13,913 nucleotides of DNA from Actinomycetales bacterium (GCA_022838965.1 JALHDK010000029.1:1-13913); one strand, 5' to 3'. Shown: positions 1 to 6,406, counted from the stretch's first letter. Translations and numbers: made by a program. The notes: generated by a model not told the origin, from the letters alone.

Positions 1-1
1 C

Positions 2-604
2 GCCGCCCGGGCCGCCGACGTGCTGGATGTCATGCAGCCCGACGACGCCGCCGACCTCGTCTCCGACCTCCCTGCCTCCAAGGCGGCCGAGCTGCTCGGC
101 CTGATGGAGCCGGAGGAGGCCCGGGACGTGCGACGGCTGCTCGCCTACGGCGAGCGCACCGCGGGTGGTCTCATGACCACCGAGCCGATCATCCTCGGCC
201 CCGAGGCGACGGTGGCGACCGCCCTCGCGCACGCCCGCCGCAAGGACGTCAACCCCGCGCTGGCGACGATGATCTTCGTGACCCGGCAGCCGCTCGAGAC
301 TCCCACGGGACGGTTCCTCGGTGTGGTACACCTCCAGCGGGCCCTCCGCGAGCCGCCGCACGAGCCGCTCGGGAACGTCCTGGACACCGACGTCGAGACG
401 GTGCGTCCGCACGACAGCATCGCGAAGGTCACCCGCCTGCTGGCGACCTACAACAACACCGTCCTGCCGGTTACCGATGACGACAAGCGTCTCCTCGGCG
501 CGGTATCGGTCGACGACGTGCTCGACAACCTGCTGCCCGAGGGGTGGCGCGACGCGGAGGACGAGGAGACGGACGCCGCCGACCTGAGGATCCCCCATGG
601 CTGA
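2..604 (+). CDS. MgtE_N/CBS-domain protein, C-terminal part (5' end outside window)
   Basis: This is the C-terminal ~200 residues of a protein that is already open at the left edge. The first ~50 residues are an acidic, Asp/Ala/Leu-rich helical segment (DDAADLVSDLP, LMEPEEARDVRRLL) typical of the MgtE intracellular N domain. Two CBS domains follow: the first begins near GGLMTTEPIILGPEATV (about base 163), the second near VETVRPHDSIAKV (about 388-540), ending in GAVSVDDVLDNLLP. The protein stops right after the second CBS domain, so the five-helix Mg2+ channel of true MgtE is absent and this is probably a soluble adenylate- or metal-sensing protein. M. tuberculosis Rv1232c, in the same neighbourhood, has this architecture. 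The gene overlaps the next one by 8 nt (597-604), which suggests translational coupling. Family confidence is high; the ligand and partner are unknown. Confidence 0.85.
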   Translation, partial: AARAADVLDVMQPDDAADLVSDLPASKAAELLGLMEPEEARDVRRLLAYGERTAGGLMTTEPIILGPEATVATALAHARRKDVNPALATMIFVTRQPLETPTGRFLGVVHLQRALREPPHEPLGNVLDTDVETVRPHDSIAKVTRLLATYNNTVLPVTDDDKRLLGAVSVDDVLDNLLPEGWRDAEDEETDAADLRIPHG

Positions 605-1127
605 GCGGCTGGACCAACCCAAGGAGGAGCGCGGCCCCCGGCTGCCGCACGTCTCGCTGCGATCCGAGACCACCGCCCGCATCGCGGAGGGGATCGCCCG
701 CTTCACCGGGACGCCGCAGTTCCTGGTCTGGCTCACCCTTTTCGTGGTGACCTGGCTGGTGTGGAACTCCTGGGGACCGAACCACCTCCGGTTCGACAAG
801 GCCGAGTTCGGGTTCACCGCCCTCACCCTCATGCTCTCCCTCCAGGCGTCCTTCGCCGCCCCGCTCATCCTCCTCGCCCAGAACCGCCAGGACGCCCGCG
901 ACCGCGTCACGGCCGAGCAGGATCGCCAGCGCGCCGAGCGGAATCTGGCCGACACCGAGTACCTGGCCCGCGAGATCGCAGCGATCCGGCTCGCGCTCGG
1001 CGAGGTCGCGACCCGTGACTACGTGCGCGCCGAACTCCGGGACCTCCTGGAGGAGCTGGTGACCGAGATGGAGCGGTCCCGGCCCCCTGACGAGCCCGTT
1101 TCCGAGGAGCGTGGACGCGGGCGGTAG
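597..1127 (+). CDS. DUF1003 family two-helix membrane protein
   Basis: A 176-residue protein. A basic N-terminus is followed by two hydrophobic segments: about residues 41-58 (QFLVWLTLFVVTWLVWNSWG) and 73-95 (FTALTLMLSLQASFAAPLIL). Then comes a charged, coiled-coil-like helix (about 96-155) rich in Arg, Glu and Gln (NRQDARDRVTAEQDRQRAER). The first-helix Trp cluster and the LSLQASFAAPLIL-AQNRQ signature are those of DUF1003. This family has no established biochemical role and usually sits beside MgtE/CBS genes in actinobacteria, as here. The ATG at 597 lies inside the upstream gene; GAGGA at 586-590 with a 6-nt gap supports this start. It is probably co-transcribed with the CBS protein and may be its membrane partner, which is inferred from adjacency only. 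Confidence 0.88.
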   Translation: MAERLDQPKEERGPRLPHVSLRSETTARIAEGIARFTGTPQFLVWLTLFVVTWLVWNSWGPNHLRFDKAEFGFTALTLMLSLQASFAAPLILLAQNRQDARDRVTAEQDRQRAERNLADTEYLAREIAAIRLALGEVATRDYVRAELRDLLEELVTEMERSRPPDEPVSEERGRGR

Positions 1128-1136
1128 GATCGGCAC
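1125..1136 (+). promoter_or_regulatory. Candidate leaderless promoter of mrp (-10 TAGGAT)
   Basis: TAGGAT (1125-1130) fits the actinobacterial -10 pattern TANNNT and is followed by exactly 6 nt before the ATG at 1137. That puts the expected transcription start on or next to the A of the start codon. No convincing -35 is visible, which is common for leaderless actinobacterial genes. The AGGA at 1126-1129 could instead act as a weak ribosome binding site, and the motif overlaps the DUF1003 stop codon, so read-through from upstream is also possible. Confidence 0.45.
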
Positions 1137-2261
1137 ATGCCCGCAGTCACCGAGGGCGCCGTGCGCTCGCAGCTGGAGTCCGTGATCGACCCCGAGATCC
1201 GGCGTCCGATCACGGAACTCGACATGGTGCGCAGCGTGACGGTCAGCGACGACGGTGCCGTGGTCGTGGGGATCGACCTCACCACCGCGGGCTGCCCGCT
1301 GCGGGACACCATCACCCGGGACGTGCGCGCGCGGGTTGGCGAGCTCGCCGGCGTGACCTCCGTGTCCGTGGAACTCGGGGTCATGACCGACGAGCAACGG
1401 CAGGCGCTCCGTACCCGGTTGCGGGGCGGCGTCGCCGAACCGGTCATTCCGTTCTCCCAGCCGGGCTCGCTCACCCGGGTGTACGCCGTGACCTCCGGCA
1501 AGGGCGGCGTCGGCAAGTCCTCCGTCACCGCGAATCTCGCGGCGGCGTTCGCGGCGCGCGGACTGAAGGTGGGCGTCGTCGACGCCGACATCTACGGCTT
1601 CTCGATTCCCCGGATGCTCGGCGTCGCCCACCCGCCGGTGCAGCTCGACGACATGATCGTGCCCCCGGTGGCCCATGGTGTGAAGGTCATCTCGATCGGG
1701 ATGTTCACAACCCCCGGAACGCCGGTGATCTGGCGGGGCCCGATGCTCCACCGCGCGGTCCAGCAGTTCCTCGCCGACGTCTTCTGGGGAGACCTCGACG
1801 TCCTGCTCCTGGACCTGCCCCCCGGCACCGGCGACGTCGCCATCTCCGTCGCGCAGTTCCTTCCCGCCTCCGAGATCCTCGTGGTCACCACCCCGCAGGT
1901 CGCGGCCGCGGAGGTGGCCCAGCGTGCCGGGATCCTCTCGGCCCAGACCCGGCAGCACGTCGTCGGGGTGGTCGAGAACATGTCCTGGCTCGAGACTCCG
2001 GACGGCCGGCTTGACGTCTTCGGTTCGGGTGGGGGCGACCAGGTGGCTCGCGACCTCTCCCGGGGACTCGGCTACGAGGTGCCCCTCCTCGCCCAGGTCC
2101 CGATCGACGTCGCGCTCCGCGCAGGCGGCGACGTCGGCATGCCCGTGGTCCTGGACAGGCCCAATTCGCCGGCTGCCGTCGCCCTGCTGGCGGTGGCGGA
2201 CCGGCTGGCGGCCCGGGCGCGTGGCCTCGCGGGGCGCCCGCTCGGAATCGTCCCCCGGTAG
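1137..2261 (+). CDS. mrp: Mrp/ApbC-type P-loop ATPase, putative Fe-S cluster carrier
   Basis: A 374-residue cytoplasmic ATPase of the Mrp/NBP35 family. An N-terminal MIP18/DUF59 domain (about 5-85) holds the conserved Cys in TTAGCPLRD (C53). The ParA-like domain has the Walker A motif SGKGGVGKSS (121-128 core), the switch segment VVDADIYGFSIPRMLG (148-162) and the Walker B region LLLDLPPGTGD (223-233). The family hallmark ENMS is at 280-283. In E. coli ApbC, human NUBP1 and relatives, ENMS is followed by a CxxC pair that bridges the Fe-S cluster at the dimer interface. Here that stretch reads ENMSWLETPDGRLDVFGSGGG with no Cys, so C53 is the only Cys in the protein. The gene is likely the ortholog of M. 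tuberculosis Rv1229c. tatB begins 7 nt downstream. Fold assignment is secure; the Fe-S carrier role is less so. Confidence 0.93.
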   Translation: MPAVTEGAVRSQLESVIDPEIRRPITELDMVRSVTVSDDGAVVVGIDLTTAGCPLRDTITRDVRARVGELAGVTSVSVELGVMTDEQRQALRTRLRGGVAEPVIPFSQPGSLTRVYAVTSGKGGVGKSSVTANLAAAFAARGLKVGVVDADIYGFSIPRMLGVAHPPVQLDDMIVPPVAHGVKVISIGMFTTPGTPVIWRGPMLHRAVQQFLADVFWGDLDVLLLDLPPGTGDVAISVAQFLPASEILVVTTPQVAAAEVAQRAGILSAQTRQHVVGVVENMSWLETPDGRLDVFGSGGGDQVARDLSRGLGYEVPLLAQVPIDVALRAGGDVGMPVVLDRPNSPAAVALLAVADRLAARARGLAGRPLGIVPR

Positions 2262-2268
2262 CACCTCC

Positions 2269-2625
2269 ATGGGCGGCATCAGCGGCTGGGAAGGAGTCGT
2301 CCTCCTCCTCATCGTCCTGCTCGTCGTGGGCCCGGACAAGCTGCCCGAGTTCGCGTCCCAGTTTGGCGGCTGGGTGCGGCAGGCGCGCGACTTCCTCCGG
2401 GAGGCGAAGACCTCCCTCAAGGACGAGTTCGGTGAGGACATCTCGGACCTGCGCTCCCTGGACCCCCGCCAGTACGATCCCCGCCGCATCGTCCGCGAGG
2501 CGCTCATGGACGACGTGGTGCCACGGCCACCGGCGCGCCCGCCTGCCCCGCCCGGGCAGCCGGCTCTCCCGCCTCCCACGGTGCCAGGAGGGGGCCCGGC
2601 GCCCTTCGACGACGAGGCAACCTGA
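2269..2625 (+). CDS. tatB: Sec-independent (Tat) translocase subunit TatB-like
   Basis: A 118-residue protein with the TatA/B architecture: one N-terminal transmembrane helix (about 7-20, WEGVVLLLIVLLVV), the hinge GPDKLPEF (21-28), an amphipathic helix (about 29-55) and a mostly disordered Pro-rich acidic-tipped tail. The hinge with a charged residue before LP and the position next to mrp and the sigE/htrA cluster match actinobacterial TatB (Rv1224) better than TatA, which is usually shorter. TatB normally works with TatC to bind twin-arginine signal peptides at the inner membrane; tatA and tatC are not in this window. The ATG at 2269 lies 7 nt after the mrp stop without a good Shine-Dalgarno, so translation is likely coupled to mrp. 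The TGA stop lies inside a 16-bp tandem repeat. Confidence 0.82.
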   Translation: MGGISGWEGVVLLLIVLLVVGPDKLPEFASQFGGWVRQARDFLREAKTSLKDEFGEDISDLRSLDPRQYDPRRIVREALMDDVVPRPPARPPAPPGQPALPPPTVPGGGPAPFDDEAT

Positions 2626-2664
2626 GACGAACGCAACCTGAGACGAACGCAACCCGAGACAGCG
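2617..2664. repeat. 16-bp tandem repeat across the tatB stop codon
   Basis: Unit GCAACCTGAGACGAAC occurs perfectly at 2617-2632 and 2633-2648, with a decayed third copy at 2649-2664 (GCAACCCGAGACAGCG). The tatB TGA (2623-2625) is inside the first copy, and the second copy carries another in-register TGA. Only one stop is used, so the extra copies look like duplications of the gene end. A 9-bp repeat CCGGATCAG (2670-2678, 2679-2687) follows directly, and its second copy contains the htrA stop codon. Confidence 0.9.
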
Positions 2665-2682
2665 CCGGCCCGGATCAGCCGG
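2665..2682. terminator. Weak hairpin between convergent tatB and htrA
   Basis: CCGGC (2665-2669) can pair with GCCGG (2678-2682) around an 8-nt loop. It lies in the 58-nt gap between two convergent genes, the right place for a shared terminator. The stem is only 5 bp and there is no T-tract on either strand, so the call is tentative. Confidence 0.25.
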
Positions 2683-2683
2683 A

Positions 2684-4093
2684 TCAGTTGGCCTGCTGCT
2701 CCCCGAGCGTCACCTGGATGTCCTCGACGCGGCCGCCGCGCCGGATGGTGAGCGTGATGACGTCCCCCGGTGCGTGGGCGCGGACGTAGACGATCACCTC
2801 GTCGGCGCTCGTCATGGGCCGACCGTCGATCGAGAGAATGATGTCGCCCGGCCTGATGCCGGCGCGGTCGCCCGGGCCGCCAGGCGAGACCGGCTCCGTC
2901 CCGTTGCTCGGAGCGGTGGCGACCTGGACCCCTTCTCCGGTGTAGCGGCTGTCCAGGAGGATGCCGATGATCGGATAGGTGGCGACACCTGTCTCGATGA
3001 GCTGGTCCGTGGTCCGCTTCACCTGGTTGGACGGGATCGCGAAGCCGAGACCGATGCTCCCCGTGGCCTGCGTCAGGCCGGAAGCCTGCGCGATCGCGGT
3101 GTTGATCCCGATCACCTCGCCGTTCGCGTTCACGAGCGGGCCCCCGGAGTTCCCGGGATTGATCGCCGCGTCCGTCTGGATGGCGTTGATGAAGGTGGTG
3201 GACGAGGCGGAACCCGCCGTGATCGCCCGGTTGAGGGCGGAGACAATCCCCGAGGTCACGGTGCCCTCGAGCCCGAGCGGAGCGCCGACGGCGATGACCG
3301 GATCGCCCACGACGACGTCGTCCGAGTTCGCGAGGGGAAGCGGTTGCAGCCCCGTCCGCCCCACGCGCAGCACGGCGAGATCGTAATCGGAGGTGCGGCC
3401 CACGATCTCCGCCTCTTCGACCGTGCCGTCCGGGAAGGTCACCTGGATGGTCCCGCCGTCCGCCGCCAGGTCGATGACGTGGTTGTTGGTGACGATGTAG
3501 CCGTCGGCCCGGAGGATCAGTCCGGTGCCCGACGCCGCCGCCGTGGCACTGCGTGCCTCGATGTACACCGTCGACGGCACGACGGCCTGTGCGATGGCGG
3601 CCACGGAGTCGGGTGCACGGACGATGGTCGAGGACGAGGTGGGTGGCGCACTCGCGACGGCGCCCAGTCCGAACCACTCGCGGGCCCCCAGGGCGCCCAC
3701 CACGACTCCCGCGAGGAGCGCCACGACCATGAGCAGTGCTGCCGTTGACCGCCGCACCATGCGGGGCCCGGGCCGCCCGCTGGCGTGCGTCGCGGGGCCA
3801 TACGGCGCCGGGGGGTACTGCGCGTCCGGATACCGGGCGCCCGGGTACTGCGGCTCGGGGTACTGCGGCTCCGGGAACTGCGGCTCCGGGAACTGCGCCT
3901 GGGGAGGATGCGCCCTGTCCCCCGCCGGGCTCAACGGCAACGGCATCGTCGGCGACGGTCCGCCGGCGGCGAGTGGAACCGTGGGGTCCGGGGTCGCGGC
4001 CTCAGGCGGCCGGAACCGCACGTCGGAGTCCGTGTCTCCACCCGGGCTGGTCCATGGGCCGGCATCCCACCGGTCACCGCCACCCTGTGTCAT
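2684..4093 (-). CDS. htrA: Membrane-anchored HtrA/DegP-like serine protease with PDZ domain
   Basis: A 469-residue protein. Residues 1-112 are a cytoplasmic Pro/Gln/Tyr-rich region with pentapeptide repeats PEPQ[FY] (about 69-95). A single transmembrane helix follows (about 117-136, STAALLMVVALLAGVVVGAL), then an extracytoplasmic trypsin-like domain. The catalytic triad is visible: H205 in TNNHVID, D238 in DYDLAVL, S316 in NPGNSGGPL. A C-terminal PDZ domain (about 385-465) has the carboxylate-loop-like GDRAGIRPGDIILSIDGRPM. This type of protease degrades or refolds damaged exported proteins. It is the third gene of the sigE operon: its ATG overlaps the anti-sigma stop by 4 nt (ATGA, 4090-4093), and AGAGG (4101-4105) gives a binding site 7 nt away. 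A longer in-frame start exists at 4246 but would bury the anti-sigma gene end and encodes low-complexity Arg/Gly residues. Likely ortholog of Rv1223. Confidence 0.93.
   Translation of the reverse strand: MTQGGGDRWDAGPWTSPGGDTDSDVRFRPPEAATPDPTVPLAAGGPSPTMPLPLSPAGDRAHPPQAQFPEPQFPEPQYPEPQYPGARYPDAQYPPAPYGPATHASGRPGPRMVRRSTAALLMVVALLAGVVVGALGAREWFGLGAVASAPPTSSSTIVRAPDSVAAIAQAVVPSTVYIEARSATAAASGTGLILRADGYIVTNNHVIDLAADGGTIQVTFPDGTVEEAEIVGRTSDYDLAVLRVGRTGLQPLPLANSDDVVVGDPVIAVGAPLGLEGTVTSGIVSALNRAITAGSASSTTFINAIQTDAAINPGNSGGPLVNANGEVIGINTAIAQASGLTQATGSIGLGFAIPSNQVKRTTDQLIETGVATYPIIGILLDSRYTGEGVQVATAPSNGTEPVSPGGPGDRAGIRPGDIILSIDGRPMTSADEVIVYVRAHAPGDVITLTIRRGGRVEDIQVTLGEQQAN
3811..3900. repeat. 15-bp in-frame tandem repeats in htrA encoding PEPQ[FY]
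   Basis: Four clear 15-bp units lie at 3841-3855, 3856-3870, 3871-3885 and 3886-3900 (plus-strand consensus CCGGGWACTGCGGCT). Two degenerate units precede them at 3811-3840. Each unit is five codons, so gain or loss keeps the htrA frame. They encode the PEPQF/PEPQY run on the cytoplasmic side of the HtrA membrane helix. Confidence 0.9.
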
Positions 4094-4863
4094 CGAACCA
4101 CCTCTCGCACCACGGAGGCCAGCACATCCAGCCCGCGCTCCCATAGTCCCACCGGCGAGGCGTCCCGGCCACGCGCGGGCAGGCCCGCGGCCACCACGTC
4201 GCGCACGACCGCGTCGCCGGTGACCACCACCGCGACGTCCCCGCACTGGACCACGATGGCGTGCTCCGGGACCGAGTCGGGATCAACGACGCCCCGCACC
4301 TGGAGCATGGTTGCCGAACCGCCCGGCCCGACGACGTCGACGCTCACCACGTCACGGTCCGCCACCCTCCGCAGGGTGGCGGACGACATCCTGACATCCT
4401 CCGGCAGCTCGGGAACCACCCACGCGGGAACCGGCGGGTCGGCCACCAGGGTTGCCCGCGCGACGGCGGCGGGTGACGGAGTGGCCAGGAGGGCGGCGCC
4501 GTCGAACGCGGCCTCGCTCGTCGCGCCCATCGCCACGACTGCACCGGCCACCATGATGACGGCGCCTCCGCCCGCCGCGGCCCGCACCGCGACCCGCCGG
4601 CGGACGGCGGGCAGCGAGAGCCTGTCCCGCATGGACGCGAGCAGTCCCTCGCACCGCGACGGTGGATCACCGATCCGCGCGGCGAGGCCGGACGGGACCT
4701 CCGCCTCGCCCAGCGCGCGCAGCTGCGCCGCCAGATGCCGCTCCGCGGCCACCTCCGCCCGGCATCGCGCACAGCCGCGCAGGTGGCGCTCCGCCGCGCG
4801 CAGCCGGCGGCCAGCGAGGTGGCCATCGACATAGGCGCTGACGCGCGTGCCGAGGTGCCTCAC
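4090..4863 (-). CDS. Zinc-finger anti-sigma factor with one TM helix and a large extracytoplasmic domain
   Basis: A 257-residue protein. The N-terminal zinc anti-sigma (ZAS/zf-HC2) motif HLRGCARC gives H27-x3-C31-x2-C34, the signature of anti-sigma factors that bind ECF sigma factors. One hydrophobic helix follows at about 95-114 ([20 protein letters not shown]), then roughly 140 residues expected outside the cytoplasm. Part of that region (about 150-228; [49 protein letters not shown]) resembles by eye an RseB/MucB C-terminal domain. The GTG start at 4863 overlaps the sigE stop by 4 nt (GTGA) with AGGAGGG (4867-4873) just upstream. Its own stop overlaps the htrA ATG by 4 nt. The positional counterpart in M. 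tuberculosis is RseA (Rv1222), which is shorter. Likely function: hold SigE inactive until envelope stress. Confidence 0.88.
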   Translation of the reverse strand: MRHLGTRVSAYVDGHLAGRRLRAAERHLRGCARCRAEVAAERHLAAQLRALGEAEVPSGLAARIGDPPSRCEGLLASMRDRLSLPAVRRRVAVRAAAGGGAVIMVAGAVVAMGATSEAAFDGAALLATPSPAAVARATLVADPPVPAWVVPELPEDVRMSSATLRRVADRDVVSVDVVGPGGSATMLQVRGVVDPDSVPEHAIVVQCGDVAVVVTGDAVVRDVVAAGLPARGRDASPVGLWERGLDVLASVVREVVR

Positions 4864-5414
4864 CGACCCTCCTGCCGGTGGGCGAGCTGCTCGCGCAGCA
4901 TCGCGCGACCGCGATGCAGCCGTGATTGCACCGTCCCGAGCTTGACGCCCAGGGTCGCGGCAACCTCCGCGTAGGAGTACCCCTCGATGTCGCACAGCAC
5001 CACAGCGGCACGATACCCCGGAGGCAGGGTGTCCAGCGCCCGCTGGATGTCCGGAGCGAGCTGGGCGTGCTCGAACTGGCGGTCCGGCGTGTTCTGCCAG
5101 TCGGTGGGGAGGTGCTGCTCGACGATCGGTTCGATCCGCAGCCGTGCCCGGCGCCGGGCCTGGTCGAGGAACAGGTTCGTGGTGATGCGGTGCAGCCATC
5201 CCTCGAAGGTCCCCGGCGTGTAGGTGTGGAGGGACCGGAACACGCGGACGAAGGTCTCCTGCGTGAGGTCCTCGGCATCGGCGTGGTTTCCGGTCAGCCG
5301 GTACGCGAGGCGGTAGACGCGGGACGAGTGGTGGGCGACGATCTCCTCCCAGCTGGGCGGTGCCGCGAGGGCGAGCGCCATCGGGGACTCGTACTCGATG
5401 GCGCTGGCGGTCAC
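4860..5414 (-). CDS. sigE: ECF RNA polymerase sigma factor, SigE-like
   Basis: A 184-residue ECF sigma factor. Region 2 (about 26-92) includes [20 protein letters not shown] and the promoter-melting helix ending [19 protein letters not shown]. Region 4 (about 122-175) has [20 protein letters not shown] and the helix-turn-helix [20 protein letters not shown]. There is no region 3, as expected for group 4 sigma factors. The order sigma / zinc anti-sigma / htrA with a divergent O-methyltransferase matches the mycobacterial sigE locus. The GTG at 5414 is chosen because a strong Shine-Dalgarno (AAGGGAGG, 5420-5427) lies 5 nt upstream; the internal ATG at residue 12 has none. I see no clear GGAAC-type autoregulated ECF promoter in the 98-nt gap upstream; TAGGCT (5446-5441, minus strand) could be a vegetative -10. 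Confidence 0.93.
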   Translation of the reverse strand: MTASAIEYESPMALALAAPPSWEEIVAHHSSRVYRLAYRLTGNHADAEDLTQETFVRVFRSLHTYTPGTFEGWLHRITTNLFLDQARRRARLRIEPIVEQHLPTDWQNTPDRQFEHAQLAPDIQRALDTLPPGYRAAVVLCDIEGYSYAEVAATLGVKLGTVQSRLHRGRAMLREQLAHRQEGR

Positions 5415-5419
5415 GGATG

Positions 5420-5427
5420 CCTCCCTT
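5420..5427 (-). promoter_or_regulatory. Strong ribosome binding site deciding the sigE GTG start
   Basis: On the minus strand AAGGGAGG lies 5 nt before the GTG at 5414. It is one of the strongest Shine-Dalgarno matches in the window and favours the GTG over the downstream in-frame ATG. Confidence 0.7.
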
Positions 5428-5456
5428 GCAGGACTGCTCCAGCCTAGGGCGCGATC

Positions 5457-5483
5457 CTGACAGGAAGCTGAGAGCGGTAAACT
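5457..5483 (+). promoter_or_regulatory. Candidate promoter of the O-methyltransferase gene
   Basis: CTGACA (5457-5462) and TAAACT (5478-5483) resemble -35 and TANNNT -10 elements, but the 15-nt spacer is short. The -35 lies within a small inverted repeat TCCTG-A-CAGGA (5455-5465). Transcription from here would leave a leader of about 23 nt containing AGGAAA (5503-5508), 4 nt before the ATG. Confidence 0.35.
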
Positions 5484-5512
5484 GGACGAAAACCCCGACG
5501 ACAGGAAACCTC

Positions 5513-6148
5513 ATGGCCGCCGCCGACAAGGCACTGTCCTGGTCCTACACGGAGGACTTCGTCCCGGAGCCCGAGCCAGCCCGCCTCGCCCGCGCACGCG
5601 CTGCCGAGTTCGGCGTGACGCCGGTGTCGCCGGCCACCGGGGCTGTGTTGCGCCTGCTCGCCGCCGCGACCGGCGCGCGGTCGGTCGCCGAGGTGGGCAC
5701 GGGAACCGGGGTGTCCGGGTCGTGGCTCCTCGAGGGAATGGCCGCGGACGGGGTCCTGACCTCGATCGACGTCGAGGCGGAGTATCAGCGCGCCGCCCGG
5801 GAGGCGTTCGGGTTGGCAGGGATCAAGCCCGCGCGCGCGCGCCTGATCACCGGGCGTGCGCTGGACGTCCTGCCACGCCTCGCGGACGCGGCCTACGATC
5901 TGGTGCTCGTGGACGGCGATCCGGCCGAAGCCCAGGCGGCCGTGGAGCAGGCGTGGCGCCTGCTGCGGACGGGCGGAGTCCTGGTGGTCAACAATGCGCT
6001 GGCGGGAGGGCGGGTCGCGGATCCTGCCCGCCGGGACGAGCTCACGGTCGCGATCCGCGAGCTTGGCAAGGGGGTGCGGTCACAGGAGGACGCCGTCACC
6101 GCTCTCCTGCCCACCGGCGACGGCGTCCTCGTGGCGGTCAAGCGTTAG
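5513..6148 (+). CDS. SAM-dependent O-methyltransferase (Methyltransf_3-like)
   Basis: A 211-residue Rossmann-fold methyltransferase. SAM-binding motif I is AEVGTGTGVSGSWLLEG (about 59-75), the acidic residue ending the second strand is in SIDVEAEYQ (84-91), and the family's metal/catechol-binding region corresponds to YDLVLVDGDP (128-137) followed by LLRTGGVLVVNNAL (150-163). Length and motifs fit the small class-I O-methyltransferases related to catechol O-methyltransferase. The ortholog divergent from sigE in M. tuberculosis is Rv1220c. The substrate is not known. The ATG at 5513 follows AGGAAA with a 4-nt gap; longer in-frame starts would run into sigE. Its stop is near the convergent DUF3117 gene, in a direct repeat described separately. 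Confidence 0.88.
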   Translation: MAAADKALSWSYTEDFVPEPEPARLARARAAEFGVTPVSPATGAVLRLLAAATGARSVAEVGTGTGVSGSWLLEGMAADGVLTSIDVEAEYQRAAREAFGLAGIKPARARLITGRALDVLPRLADAAYDLVLVDGDPAEAQAAVEQAWRLLRTGGVLVVNNALAGGRVADPARRDELTVAIRELGKGVRSQEDAVTALLPTGDGVLVAVKR

Positions 6149-6158
6149 GTGGCGGTCA
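6131..6158. repeat. 10-bp direct repeat flanking the O-methyltransferase stop codon
   Basis: GTGGCGGTCA occurs at 6131-6140 and 6149-6158, an 18-bp period. The TAG stop (6146-6148) ends the first unit. The remaining 8 nt of the period do not match, so this is either an eroded duplication or chance similarity in GC-rich DNA. Confidence 0.6.
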
Positions 6159-6159
6159 C

Positions 6160-6185
6160 GCGCCGGCCGGGGGCGGCCGGGGCGC
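6160..6185. terminator. GC-rich hairpin between convergent O-methyltransferase and DUF3117 genes
   Basis: GCGCCGGCCG (6160-6169) can pair with CGGCC (6174-6178) plus GGCGC (6181-6185), leaving a GGGG loop and a 2-nt bulge. This gives a 10-bp all-GC stem in the 40-nt gap just past both stop codons. No T-tract is present, so it would be a non-canonical, possibly bidirectional, terminator. The segment also contains a 10-bp tandem repeat, CGGCCGGGGG / CGGCCGGGGC (6164-6183). Confidence 0.4.
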
Positions 6186-6188
6186 CCG

Positions 6189-6356
6189 TCAGGCGCGCAC
6201 CGCGGCGAGAGCATCTCCGAGGGCGTTGGCCTCTTCCTGGTTGAGCTCAACGACAAGCCGGCCGCCGCCCTCGAGAGGCACCCGCATCACGAGTCCGCGC
6301 CCCTCCCTAGTGACCTCGAGCGGCCCGTCTCCTGTGCGCGGCTTCATGGCTGCCAT
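6189..6356 (-). CDS. Small conserved DUF3117 protein
   Basis: A 55-residue protein beginning MAAMKPRTGDGPLEVTREGR and containing RVPLEGGGRLVVELNQEEA. This near-invariant sequence is typical of the actinobacteria-specific DUF3117 family (M. tuberculosis Rv1211), whose function is unknown. The short beta-rich body has an amphipathic C-terminal helix (NQEEANALGDALAAVRA) and no membrane segment. The start at 6356 is chosen because the family begins at this Met and GAAGGGAG (6361-6368) lies 4 nt upstream. The gene has its own leader with a -10-like TAAAAT and a perfect 16-bp palindrome, suggesting separate regulation from the LOG/dapE/lpdA genes upstream. Confidence 0.92.
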   Translation of the reverse strand: MAAMKPRTGDGPLEVTREGRGLVMRVPLEGGGRLVVELNQEEANALGDALAAVRA

Positions 6357-6378
6357 GACGCTCCCTTCACTCGGACGA

Positions 6379-6394
6379 TGCGCCGGCCGGCGCA
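6379..6394. repeat. Perfect 16-bp palindrome in the DUF3117 leader
   Basis: TGCGCCGGCCGGCGCA is fully self-complementary. It lies between the -10-like TAAAAT (6407-6412) and the Shine-Dalgarno (6361-6368) of the minus-strand DUF3117 gene, so it would be within the first ~20 nt of the transcript. It could be an operator or an RNA hairpin. Confidence 0.75.
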
Positions 6395-6406
6395 AGGACT
6401 GATGCC

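Noticed and set aside
471..3677. A 1068-codon open frame on the minus strand across the CBS, DUF1003, mrp, tatB and htrA genes
   Set aside because: It is antisense to, or out of frame with, well-recognised genes. Its translation is Arg/Gly/His-rich low complexity typical of GC-rich shadow frames.
3811..3900. Possible CRISPR-like array
   Set aside because: The units are contiguous 15-bp repeats with no spacers, lie inside htrA in frame and encode PEPQ[FY].
4094..4246. Longer htrA start at 4246
   Set aside because: The added 51 residues are Arg/Gly low complexity and lie over the anti-sigma gene; the ATG at 4093 has an ATGA overlap and a Shine-Dalgarno.
5459..5507. Repeated 8-mer GACAGGAA at 5459-5466 and 5500-5507
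   Set aside because: It is too short to be meaningful on its own, and the second copy is simply part of the ribosome binding site.
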